Shown in pieces: positions 33,774 to 42,013 of a DNA stretch of 43,581 nucleotides. The translations under genes were made by a program, and so were the position numbers. The notes below the pieces were generated by a model. The model saw only the letters and a list, made by a program, of their open reading frames with translations. It made no database searches and was not told the DNA's origin. This stretch comes from Hyphomicrobiales bacterium (GTDB lineage Bacteria; Pseudomonadota; Alphaproteobacteria; Rhizobiales; Methyloligellaceae): positions 1-43,581 of the forward strand of contig JANQLP010000244.1 in NCBI GenBank assembly GCA_028280515.1, given 5' to 3'. The stretch's first letter is position 1; every line of letters starts with the position of its first letter.

Positions 33774-34352
33774 TCAATCCCTCCGGTCGACGATATTGGT
33801 GACGGGGGATGAAGGTTCCCATGCATCCGACTCTTCATTCCAGAACACGCGATCGAACAGCCGGTCCAGAGCCAGCCCGTAGAGGTGAAGGTTGGAAAAC
33901 GGTTCGGGACCGTTGATGGCGATAGAATGAATATCGTCCGGCATCAGTGAGATGCTCTCACCGGCCGACACTCTCGTCTTTTTGGACATTATGGGCGCCC
34001 CGCCATTGGTGGAGTCGTACAGTGTATTTTCCTCAACGCCCGAAATGCCGGCGATACAGGCCCACGTAGTGTGGTTGTGCGGCGGCACGGATGCCGGTGC
34101 GTTCGCCACTTGATAGTAAAGCGCAAACTTGTGATCGTCGTCTTCCGACAAGCGGTACAGCACGATCTTGTCCGTCGCCGAAATTCCAAACTCATCGGCC
34201 GGAAAGAGTTCCGGATGCGCGGCCAACTTGCGTAGCTCAGCCTCGATCCTGACAAGGGTTTCTCGGCTGACGATAGATTCCGAGCGGCAAATCTCCTTAA
34301 TCGCACTTATGGTGCCGGCAACCCGACTCTTGCGTAACGCACTGAAAGTCAT
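33774..34352 (-). CDS. Cysteine dioxygenase-like thiol dioxygenase (cupin)
   Basis: 192 residues in a double-stranded beta-helix fold. The iron-binding triad is H92, H94 (PPHNHTTW) and H142 (DDIHSI), and H156/Y158 (NLHLYG) match the second-sphere His and Tyr of cysteine dioxygenase. C99, five residues after the second histidine, aligns with the cysteine that forms the Cys-Tyr crosslink in mammalian CDO. The enzyme should use O2 to turn a thiol into a sulfinate. Relatives act on cysteine, 3-mercaptopropionate or mercaptosuccinate; the substrate here is open. GGGAGA lies ten bases before the ATG. First gene of the minus-strand arm, divergent from the GntR gene. Confidence 0.88.
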   Translation of the reverse strand: MTFSALRKSRVAGTISAIKEICRSESIVSRETLVRIEAELRKLAAHPELFPADEFGISATDKIVLYRLSEDDDHKFALYYQVANAPASVPPHNHTTWACIAGISGVEENTLYDSTNGGAPIMSKKTRVSAGESISLMPDDIHSIAINGPEPFSNLHLYGLALDRLFDRVFWNEESDAWEPSSPVTNIVDRRD

Positions 34353-34390
34353 AGATTTATTGTCTCCCGCAGAGATGTAATTTCTCTATT

Positions 34391-34441
34391 GCATATTCCA
34401 TACAATCTGCATATTGTGATCGCATATTGCATACAATATGG
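34391..34441. promoter_or_regulatory. Two tandem GntR operator-like sites in the divergent promoter
   Basis: GCATATTCCATACAATCTGC (34391-34410) and GCATATTGCATACAATATGG (34422-34441) are direct repeats spaced 31 bp, three helical turns, so a regulator would sit on one face of the DNA. The second holds the near-perfect palindrome ATATTGCATACAATAT (34424-34439), of the T-G/C-x-ATAC-A type known for FCD-family GntR proteins. They lie between the thiol dioxygenase gene (start 34352) and the GntR gene (start 34464), so one regulator could control both arms. Confidence 0.65.
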
Positions 34442-34463
34442 AATTTCACAAGCAGATGAGCGA

Positions 34464-35183
34464 ATGAAGAGCCAGCTACCATCGATATCCGGTATGGCGG
34501 ACCTTCGTGTTGCGGCGTTCCCTGATCAGGTCGTCGATATGATCGAGGATTTGATTGCGATGGGGGAGTTGCGCGGCGGGGACCGCCTGACCGAGCAATG
34601 GCTTTCAGACTCGCTTGGTGTTTCGCGGACGCCAATGCGCGAAGCGATCAAAATCCTGACTGCTCGTGGGCTGTTGAAGACGCGGCCCAACGCGGGTGCG
34701 GTCGTTAATCTGCCCGATGAGCAGGAGGCCAAGCAGCTTGTTCAGGTCATGGGATGGCTTTGGGAAAAGCTGGCTGTGATGGTTGTGCAGAACATTTCCG
34801 CGCAGCAGGAGGCGGAGATCAGGGGCCTCCAGGAGGAGATGTGTGCCCTGGTGCAGTCCGGCGACATGCTCGGATGGGCCAAGCTGAACCGCAAATTCCA
34901 TAATCAGATCATCAGGTCCAGTGGCAATGAGGTGGCGTGCGAAATCGCCATCAATCTGCAGATGAGGCTCTACCTTTGCTTTGCCATCGGCCAGCGAACC
35001 GTCGATAGGCAGCGGCAGGCAAATGAAGAGCATGCCCTGATTGTCGAAGCGATTGCTGCTCGCGATGCCGAGCGCATCGCCGACATGTTGACGAAGCATA
35101 CGGGCAAGGCGTTCGCAACCGCGTACGAGACCGGCGTCATATCGAAAAGCGAGAAAAATCAATCAACTGACGAAAGTGCCTGA
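34464..35183 (+). CDS. GntR-family regulator, FCD/FadR subfamily, of the organosulfur cluster
   Basis: 239 residues from ATG 34464. The frame extends left to 34389, but that part is the operator region. The N-terminal winged helix has LTEQWLSDSLGVSRTPMREAIKIL and GLLKTRPNAGAVV. The FCD ligand domain follows (MGWLWEKLAVMVVQ; LNRKFHNQIIRSSGN; EEHALIVEAIAARDAERIADML), with the H-containing positions that bind a metal and a carboxylic acid effector. It is 54 bp before tctC and may be co-transcribed with it. Its likely effector is the transported acid or a product of it. Confidence 0.9.
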   Translation: MKSQLPSISGMADLRVAAFPDQVVDMIEDLIAMGELRGGDRLTEQWLSDSLGVSRTPMREAIKILTARGLLKTRPNAGAVVNLPDEQEAKQLVQVMGWLWEKLAVMVVQNISAQQEAEIRGLQEEMCALVQSGDMLGWAKLNRKFHNQIIRSSGNEVACEIAINLQMRLYLCFAIGQRTVDRQRQANEEHALIVEAIAARDAERIADMLTKHTGKAFATAYETGVISKSEKNQSTDESA

Positions 35184-35237
35184 CAACAAGGGCGCAAAAA
35201 CAAACACGCAAAAAAACAAAAACTGTGGAGGAAAATA

Positions 35238-36197
35238 GTGAATATTATCAAGAAAGTATCAGCGTTGGCTGCGCTTGGGGTTCTTGTCGCAGTGCCGGCA
35301 TCAGCCGGGACATTCCCGGAAAAGCCGATTGAACTGGTGGTGCCGTATTCCCCCGGTGGTGGGTCAGACGTATCTGCACGTGTCTTTGCCGAATGTCTGA
35401 GCGGCCACCTGCCGGAGAAGGTCGTCGTGAAGAACATTACCGGCGGTGCTGGAGCGGTTGCCGAGAATACTGTTCTCAAGGAACGTCCGACCGGCTACGT
35501 CCTGCTCTGGCAGCACCAGTCGCTACATGCATTGTCCGCGCGGGGCGTGACCGCTCACGCGCCTAAAGACTTCGAAGTCGTTGCCCAGACCGCCTTTGGT
35601 CCGTGGGGTATATTTGCCGGGGCCGATGTGCCGGCTGACGACATCAAGGGGCTGCGAGAATACATTTCGGCCAATCCCGGCAAAATACGGGTTGGCGCGG
35701 CGCTCGGCGGCCTGTCGCATTTCGCCGGTTTGGTGTTCATGGGATCGTCTGACATCGACATTTCCAAGACGCAGATCATCGGTCTTTCCGGCGGCAAAAA
35801 CAGGATCGTCGCAATTCTTCAAGGCAATCTCGATATGGCGCCGATGTCGGTTGCTGCGGCTCGCCCATACGTGAAGTCCGGCAAAATGAAATCGATCGCC
35901 ATTCTTGCGCCGGAACGCGTGGATGCAATGCCTGACCAGGCAACCGCCGCTGAGCAGGGTGCGGAAGTTTCATACGGTGTGAACTGGATCACCTGGGCGC
36001 CGAAAGGAACTCCCAAGGACCGTCTCGATATTCTTCGCAAGGCGTGGAAAGCCGCCGCGAGTGACGAGAAATGCAAATCCAACTTCGCGGCCAAGGCGAT
36101 GATGGCAGTCTACAAGCCTGAAGATGCAGTCGACGCTTACAACGAAAGCGAAATGGCCGTCTACAAAGGGCTCGTGAAGAAATACGGCATGAAATAG
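35238..36197 (+). CDS. tctC: Tripartite tricarboxylate transporter (TTT), periplasmic substrate-binding protein (Bug/TctC)
   Basis: 319 residues starting at GTG 35238, with an unusually good ribosome site (GTGGAGGAAAATA) in an A-rich leader. Signal peptide MNIIKKVSALAALGVLVAV, cut after ASA. The mature start FPEKPIELVVPYSPGGGSDVSAR is the family hallmark (VVPYSPGGGSD), followed by VKNITGGAGAVAENTVLK. These high-affinity binding proteins catch carboxylates such as citrate, terephthalate or thiodipropionates. The substrate is unknown here. It is the first gene of the importer operon. Confidence 0.93.
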   Translation: MNIIKKVSALAALGVLVAVPASAGTFPEKPIELVVPYSPGGGSDVSARVFAECLSGHLPEKVVVKNITGGAGAVAENTVLKERPTGYVLLWQHQSLHALSARGVTAHAPKDFEVVAQTAFGPWGIFAGADVPADDIKGLREYISANPGKIRVGAALGGLSHFAGLVFMGSSDIDISKTQIIGLSGGKNRIVAILQGNLDMAPMSVAAARPYVKSGKMKSIAILAPERVDAMPDQATAAEQGAEVSYGVNWITWAPKGTPKDRLDILRKAWKAAASDEKCKSNFAAKAMMAVYKPEDAVDAYNESEMAVYKGLVKKYGMK

Positions 36198-36255
36198 GTT
36201 TGGCGGCATCGGGTGCAGTTGCCATGCGCCCATGCCCTGAGTTCTCCCTGGGGAT

Positions 36256-36295
36256 GAGGGGCACGGCCCGCACATAGTGCGGACGTGCGCCCCTC
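36256..36295. other. Intercistronic hairpin between tctC and tctB
   Basis: GAGGGGCACG / CGTGCGCCCCTC with an inner stem CCGCAC-ATA-GTGCGG gives a strong hairpin in the 134-bp gap between tctC and tctB. Such structures often protect the upstream mRNA or reduce read-through, so that the binding protein is made in excess over the membrane subunits. Confidence 0.5.
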
Positions 36296-36331
36296 TCCCT
36301 GAAGACGCACCATATCAATTGGCAGATTGAC

Positions 36332-36814
36332 ATGAGAATTCTTGAATCGCTCGTCGCGGTTCTGTTGCTCGCCGTCGTGATCGTACTGGGCTTCCAGGTC
36401 GACAACATCGAGAGCGCGACGCAGGTTAGTCAGCACAGCGCTCCCGGGACCATCCCGACGTTTTTTCTTTCGGCATGCGGTATTGCGCTTTGCGCCGTGA
36501 TCATACAGGCGGCCCTGAAAAGAAAGGATGGGGGTGAGTCGCAACTGCTGCCCTTGCTCAGGACCATGAAGAGGCCGCGGCGGTTGGCGTTTCTCACGAC
36601 CGCATGTCTGTTTGTTCTGCTGCTTTATCCACTCGGGTTTATTGTCTCATCTATCCTGTTCATTTCCCTGACGATCCTGCTGCTCTGCGTAAACAGGCGG
36701 CGGGAAACCCCGATCAACATTCTGGTCACGGTCGTGGCGACGGTGCTCGTCTACGTGATCGTGGTGTCGGGACTTGAAAGCCACTTGCCGGAGTTCCGTC
36801 TTCTTGGCGGTTAG
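36332..36814 (+). CDS. tctB: TTT small membrane subunit TctB
   Basis: 160 residues with four transmembrane segments at about 5-24, 45-63, 87-110 and 130-155. The gene has the position and size of TctB, the least conserved subunit of TTT importers, between the binding protein and the 12-helix TctA. The start ATG 36332 follows a weak site (GGCAGATTGAC). The gene lies 14 bp before tctA. Confidence 0.88.
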   Translation: MRILESLVAVLLLAVVIVLGFQVDNIESATQVSQHSAPGTIPTFFLSACGIALCAVIIQAALKRKDGGESQLLPLLRTMKRPRRLAFLTTACLFVLLLYPLGFIVSSILFISLTILLLCVNRRRETPINILVTVVATVLVYVIVVSGLESHLPEFRLLGG

Positions 36815-36827
36815 GTAGGACGGCGAA

Positions 36828-38342
36828 ATGATCAATTACATCGCGGAAGCACTGCAGATCCTTGCGACCAACCCGGCGCTCCTTGCATTGATTGCCGCTG
36901 GCGTTGCCAGCGGTCTGGTCATCGGATCGATTCCCGGGCTCACGTCAACGATGGCGCTGGCGTTGCTCGTTCCACTGACATTCAGCATGGATTTCAATGT
37001 GGCGATCGCGCTGCTGATGGGCGTGTATTGCGGTGCGATCTCCGGCGGGCTGGTCGGGGCAATTGTCTTGAATATTCCCGGCACCCCGTCTTCTGCTGCA
37101 ACTTGCCTGGATGGCTATCCCATGGCCGCCAAGGGACAACTTTCCCGGGCGCTGGGGATAGGCGTTTACGCTTCAATAATTGGCGGCGCGCTTAGCGGAC
37201 TTGCGCTGGTATTCATCGCCCCGGCCCTGGCGGACTTCGCCCTGACGTTCGGACCGTGGGAATACTTCGCCATAATCGTCTGTACGTTTTTCACCATCGC
37301 TTCGTTTTCGGAGGGACAAACACTGAAAGCGATTGCGGTCGCGCTGTTCGGCGTCTGCATTTCACTGATCGGATATTCATCAGGCGTCGGCGAGTCCCGA
37401 TTCACTTTCGGCATTTCGGAACTGGAGGGCGGCATCAGCGTTATGCCGGCCCTGATCGGTGCGTTTGCGCTGCCCCAATTGCTGATGGATACCGACCGGA
37501 TCGGCGAAAAGGTAGAGCGCGTCGCGTCGCGGTTTGTGCTCAGGGACTTCATGAGGGCGTTTGGAGAGGTCGTGTCCCGGCGTTGGACGCTCGTTCGTTC
37601 GTCATTAATCGGCATTGGGATCGGGATCTTGCCGGGTGTCGGGCCGGGGCTTTCCAACATCCTGTCCTACGGCCGTGCCCGCGCTGCATCGAAAACGCCG
37701 GAAAAGTTCGGCAAAGGAGAATTGCCGGAGAGCATTATCGCGCCCGAAGCCGCCAACAATGCATCGATGGGCGGTGCGCTCATCCCGATGTTGACGCTTG
37801 GCATTCCCGGTGACGCTTCAACACTGATGCTGCTGGGTGCGCTCACGCTTCACGATATCGAACCGGGGCCGTTGCTGTTTCTGGACAATGCCGACAGCGT
37901 CGCATTCATTTTCGTGACGTTCTTCATCGCATTTGCGTTTTGCGCGATCCTCTATCATTTCCTTATTGGGCTGATCATCAAAGTCCTCGCGGTGCCAACG
38001 CAGTACATCGTGCCGGTCATCTTCATGTTGTGCGTTGTTGGCAGCTACGTCCTCAACAATCGCATGTTCGACGTCTACTGCCTGCTGGCATTCGGAATGC
38101 TCGGGTATCTGCTTCGTTCGGCGGGGTATCCCATTCTGCCAATGGTCCTTGGGCTCATTCTGGGGCCCATGGCTGAAGAGCAACTGCGTCTTGCCCTGGA
38201 ATATGGTCAAGGCTCATTCGAGCCGTTCGTTACGCGCCCGTTGTCGGCCGCGATCATCGGTCTGACGTTGATTTCGGTCGCAATACCGATTTGGCGGCGC
38301 TTTCGGCATGCCGCGTCTCCTGAGCTTTCCGAAAACAGGTGA
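36828..38342 (+). CDS. tctA: TTT large membrane subunit TctA
   Basis: 504 residues, typical for TctA. Many membrane segments and the two family repeats: GLVIGSIPGLTSTMALALLVPLTF near 26-50, and IGIGILPGVGPGLSNILSYGRARA near 263-286. The next features are KFGKGELPESIIAPEAANNASMGGALIPMLTLGIPGDASTLMLLGAL, of which PEAANNAS and LGIPGD are the landmarks. It forms the import channel for the carboxylate captured by TctC. The stop is followed by the dehydratase gene after 11 bp. Confidence 0.94.
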   Translation: MINYIAEALQILATNPALLALIAAGVASGLVIGSIPGLTSTMALALLVPLTFSMDFNVAIALLMGVYCGAISGGLVGAIVLNIPGTPSSAATCLDGYPMAAKGQLSRALGIGVYASIIGGALSGLALVFIAPALADFALTFGPWEYFAIIVCTFFTIASFSEGQTLKAIAVALFGVCISLIGYSSGVGESRFTFGISELEGGISVMPALIGAFALPQLLMDTDRIGEKVERVASRFVLRDFMRAFGEVVSRRWTLVRSSLIGIGIGILPGVGPGLSNILSYGRARAASKTPEKFGKGELPESIIAPEAANNASMGGALIPMLTLGIPGDASTLMLLGALTLHDIEPGPLLFLDNADSVAFIFVTFFIAFAFCAILYHFLIGLIIKVLAVPTQYIVPVIFMLCVVGSYVLNNRMFDVYCLLAFGMLGYLLRSAGYPILPMVLGLILGPMAEEQLRLALEYGQGSFEPFVTRPLSAAIIGLTLISVAIPIWRRFRHAASPELSENR

Positions 38343-38353
38343 AGAGAGGTCAA

Positions 38354-39544
38354 ATGAAGATCACGAGGGTAGAAATTTTTGACGTCCATATGGACAAGGA
38401 CATTGTCTTGCCCTGGCATCCCGTCCTGGTCCGCGTGCATACCGACCAGGGGGTGAGCGGCGTCGGTGAAGTCGGGCTCGCATACGGCATTGGACATTCG
38501 GCCGGCGCGCATGCCGCGAAGGAGATCGCCGAGAGATTTGTCATCGGCGCCGACCCGTTCAGGCGTGAGGCGCTGTGGGAGCAGGTCTATCGCTCGAGCT
38601 TCTGGGCACAAGCTGGCGGCAGCATGGTCTATGCCGGGTTGAGCGGTATCGATACCGCGCTTTGGGATATTCAGGGCAAGGCTCTGAACGTTCCCTGCTA
38701 TCAACTTCTCGGGGGGAAAACGAATGAGCGTCTGAGGACGTATGCAAGTCAGCTTCAGTTGGGCTGGGGCGATGAATACCTCCAGTTGGCGTCTCCCGAA
38801 GATTATGGACGCTCGGCGGAGGCGGCAAAGAAAGAGGGCTTTGATTGCGTCAAGGTTGACCCGATCAACATGGACGAAAACGGCGTTCGCGTTTTCGCCC
38901 ACACGAAATATTTTTCGCAGTCACAGTTACAACTCTTCAGGGAGCGCATGGCGGCTGTCCGTTCCGCGCTCGGTCCCGAAGCAGACATTATTCTCGAGGT
39001 TCATAGTCTGACCAGTGGACCCTCGGCAGTCCAGTTGGCCGAGGCACTTGAGGAATACGGCATCTACTACTTCGAAGAACCGGTCAGCTACACAAACTCG
39101 AAAATGCACTCCTACGTTAACGACCGGACGCCCATTCGGCTCGCTGGTGGCGAACGACTGTTCACACGTTGGGGCATTCGTCCCTACCTGGAAGAGCAAA
39201 GTCTGGAGGTGCTCCAGCCCGATATTGGTCTGGTCGGAGGTCTGACCGAAGCGAAGAAGATGTGCGACTACGCACACATCTATGACGTCATGGTTCAGGT
39301 GCATGTCTGCGGCAGTCCGGTCGCCACCGCTGCATCCTTGCATCTGGAAGCTGCGATCCCGAATTTCCTCATTCATGAGCATCACAGTCACGCAAAGAAA
39401 TCGTACAACGTTGAATTGTGCGACATCGACCTTCAGCCTGAGAACGGTTATTTCGAGGTTCCGGACCGTCCGGGACTTGGCATTGAGTTGAATGACGATG
39501 TCCTTTCGTCATCGCCGACAATGGTTGTTGACGGGAACTCCTGA
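38354..39544 (+). CDS. Enolase-superfamily acid-sugar dehydratase (mandelate racemase/muconate lactonizing enzyme type)
   Basis: 396 residues from ATG 38354 with AGAGAGG upstream; a GTG at 38339 overlapping the tctA stop is less likely. The metal ligands fit E215 (LEVHS), E241 or E242 (FEEPV) and E267 (GGERLF). The H217 after the first ligand and H317 (QVHVCGS) match the two acid/base histidines of the D-galactonate and D-mannonate dehydratase group; the K-x-K base of racemases reads KVD. The reaction is thus probably beta-elimination of water from a hydroxy acid. Its coupling to the TTT importer suggests it acts on the imported acid. Elimination from a sulfur-substituted acid is conceivable but unproven. 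Confidence 0.9.
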   Translation: MKITRVEIFDVHMDKDIVLPWHPVLVRVHTDQGVSGVGEVGLAYGIGHSAGAHAAKEIAERFVIGADPFRREALWEQVYRSSFWAQAGGSMVYAGLSGIDTALWDIQGKALNVPCYQLLGGKTNERLRTYASQLQLGWGDEYLQLASPEDYGRSAEAAKKEGFDCVKVDPINMDENGVRVFAHTKYFSQSQLQLFRERMAAVRSALGPEADIILEVHSLTSGPSAVQLAEALEEYGIYYFEEPVSYTNSKMHSYVNDRTPIRLAGGERLFTRWGIRPYLEEQSLEVLQPDIGLVGGLTEAKKMCDYAHIYDVMVQVHVCGSPVATAASLHLEAAIPNFLIHEHHSHAKKSYNVELCDIDLQPENGYFEVPDRPGLGIELNDDVLSSSPTMVVDGNS

Positions 39545-39636
39545 CAACGGGACAGGATAAGCAAGGACACGCTCACGCCGCCGCATGGTGTCTGTGAGCA
39601 TATTCAGTTTTCAGCGGATTCAGGGACCAGATTGCC

Positions 39637-41925
39637 GTGCGTTATACATCGAGTCACTGGGGCATCTACGAGGTCATCGAGAATGGTGATGGCACCTTTG
39701 CCCAACGGCCGATTTCGGATGATCCGGATCCATCTGACATTGGCCACGACCTCAATCAGGAATCCCTTCAAAAGCTGAGAGTCAAACAACCCGCGATACG
39801 CAAGAGCTGGCTGGAGAGCGGCCCGGGTGCGTGTCCTGAAAAGCGGGGACATGAACCGTTTGTCGAAGTGAGCTGGGGCCGGGCGCTTGAATTGGTTGCC
39901 GGCGACCTCAACCGGGTTCGCAGAGATCATGGTAACCAGTCGATTTTTGCGGGGTCATATGGCTGGGCCAGCGCGGGGAGGTTTCATCACGGCCAGAGCC
40001 AGGTCCACCGGTTCATGAACACGATCGGCGGTTATATCCGCCACGTGAACACCTACAGCCTTGGGGCTGCGCATCTGATCATGGGGTACATTGTTGCGCC
40101 CATGAAATCACTGATGGCTGACCACACGTCCTGGGATGTCATGAAGGAACACACCCGGATGTTTGTGACATTTGGCGGTGTACCGAGCAAAAACACGCAG
40201 GTATCTCCCGGGGGCGTTCGAAGGCACTTCACGCGTGGCGGCATGGCGGGATTGAGGGCGGCAGGCGTACGTATCGTCAACATTGGACCCGTTTGTGACA
40301 ATCTGGACGACGACGAAGCCGAGTGGATTCCGATACGTCCAAACACCGATACGGCCGTCATGCTGGGAATTGCATATGTATTGCTACAGGAAGATCTGCA
40401 CGATGCGGAATTTCTGCAGCGGTACTGTGTGGGATTTGACAGGTTTTCCCGTTACCTGACCGGGGAGGACGGAACCCCACCTTGTACGCCGGAATGGGCG
40501 GAAGGCATATCCGGCATGCCGGCGGAGCGCATTGTCCAACTGGCCCGGGACATGGCTGCGACGCGGACGATGATCAATATGGCCTGGTCGTTGCAGCGCG
40601 CCAGCCATGGCGAGCAACCGTGCTGGATGATTGTGACTTTGGCTGCCATGCTGGGGCAGATCGGATTGCCGGGTGGCGGGTTCGGCTTCGGATACGGAAC
40701 GACGAACGCGCTGGGAAGTCACTATGCGGCCGTACCTGGTCCGGTCTTTTCTCAGGGTCGAAATCCCGTTGAGGAATTCATCCCGGTCGCGCGTATTTCA
40801 GACATGCTTCTGAAGCCCGGTAAGGAATTCGAATACGAAGGTGGCCGACACACTTATCCGGATATCCGGCTCGTTTACTGGGTTGGCGGCAATCCCTATC
40901 ACCATCATCAGGACCTGAACCGGCTCGAACGTGCATGGCGCAAGCCGGAAACGATCGTGGTTCACGAACAATATTGGACCGCCACGGCACGGCGGGCGGA
41001 CATTGTGTTGCCCGCATCGACGGTGCTGGAACGCAACGACATCGGGTTTGCAAACCGGGAAGGTCATTTGGTGGCCATGCGCAAGGCCATGCCGCCAATC
41101 GCGGACGCGCGCAGCGATTTCGACATATTCTGCGGGTTGGCAGAGTGTATGGACGTCAAGGACTCCTTCGCGGAAGGTCTGGACGAACTGGGCTGGCTGC
41201 GCCGGATGTATGACGAGGCAGGCGAGAGGGCATTGAAGGGCGGCATTTCGTTGCCTTCGTTTGACGATTTCTGGGAAGAGGGCCTTATCGAAATCGATGA
41301 GGGCGCCGAGGCCGTCGTCATGCTGCAGTCGTTCCGCGCGAACCCCGATCTGTCACCCCTGCCAACCCCCTCTGGCCGTATCGAGATTTTCTCGGAGAAG
41401 ATTGAGAGTTTTGGTCTTGCCGATTGTAGAGGACACGCGATGTGGTTCGAGCCGCATGAGTGGCTTGGCGGTCTTAAATCAGGTGACGAGCGCCTGCATC
41501 TGCTTTCGGACCAGCCTGCCCGGCGCCTGCATAGTCAACTGGATGCGAGCGCCCACAGCATGGCGGGAAAGATACGTGGCCGGGAGCCCGTGTACATGAA
41601 TCCGCATGACGCCGAGGCGCGTAACATCCGTGATGGAGACATAGTCGAACTGTGGAACGAACGCGGCCGCTGTTTGGCGGGCGCCAAGTTGACGGACTCC
41701 ATCATGCCCGGCGTTGTCCGTCTCTCGACCGGGGCGTGGTACGACCCCGATGCGGACGGGCGCGACAAGCACGGCAACCCCAATGTGCTGACATTGGATG
41801 TCGGGACGTCGAGTTTTGCACAAGGGTCCGTGGCACAGTCCTGCCTCGTACATTTGAGCGGTCCGGTTGAGCATCCTGAGCCGGTTACGGCATTCGAATT
41901 GCCCGAGATCGTATCGGCAGACTGA
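39637..41925 (+). CDS. Molybdopterin-dependent S/N-oxide reductase, BisC/DMSO-reductase family
   Basis: 762 residues starting at GTG 39637 (AGGGA upstream), with no signal peptide and no N-terminal [4Fe-4S] motif, hence cytoplasmic like BisC. Domain order is that of the DMSO reductase family. The molybdenum ligand is S141 (NTYSLGAA). Y108 and W110 in SYGWASAGRFHH match the Tyr114 and Trp116 of Rhodobacter DMSO reductase; TorA lacks the Tyr. This argues for an S-oxide substrate such as biotin or methionine sulfoxide, or a sulfoxide made from the imported compound. It lies 92 bp after the dehydratase. The C-terminal pterin-binding domain is complete. Confidence 0.92.
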   Translation: MRYTSSHWGIYEVIENGDGTFAQRPISDDPDPSDIGHDLNQESLQKLRVKQPAIRKSWLESGPGACPEKRGHEPFVEVSWGRALELVAGDLNRVRRDHGNQSIFAGSYGWASAGRFHHGQSQVHRFMNTIGGYIRHVNTYSLGAAHLIMGYIVAPMKSLMADHTSWDVMKEHTRMFVTFGGVPSKNTQVSPGGVRRHFTRGGMAGLRAAGVRIVNIGPVCDNLDDDEAEWIPIRPNTDTAVMLGIAYVLLQEDLHDAEFLQRYCVGFDRFSRYLTGEDGTPPCTPEWAEGISGMPAERIVQLARDMAATRTMINMAWSLQRASHGEQPCWMIVTLAAMLGQIGLPGGGFGFGYGTTNALGSHYAAVPGPVFSQGRNPVEEFIPVARISDMLLKPGKEFEYEGGRHTYPDIRLVYWVGGNPYHHHQDLNRLERAWRKPETIVVHEQYWTATARRADIVLPASTVLERNDIGFANREGHLVAMRKAMPPIADARSDFDIFCGLAECMDVKDSFAEGLDELGWLRRMYDEAGERALKGGISLPSFDDFWEEGLIEIDEGAEAVVMLQSFRANPDLSPLPTPSGRIEIFSEKIESFGLADCRGHAMWFEPHEWLGGLKSGDERLHLLSDQPARRLHSQLDASAHSMAGKIRGREPVYMNPHDAEARNIRDGDIVELWNERGRCLAGAKLTDSIMPGVVRLSTGAWYDPDADGRDKHGNPNVLTLDVGTSSFAQGSVAQSCLVHLSGPVEHPEPVTAFELPEIVSAD

Positions 41926-42013
41926 GAATTGCTTGCCGGGCAGGGAATAGCCACGAAGGTCTGGTACCTCTTTTTGCCGAGATCGAATCCGCAGCGGAAT
42001 TTCGAGTAAGCAG

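Noticed and set aside
32857-33882. A 341-codon plus-strand frame opposite the rhodanese gene
   Set aside because: It is the mirror of the four-domain rhodanese reading frame and shows no family motif of its own.
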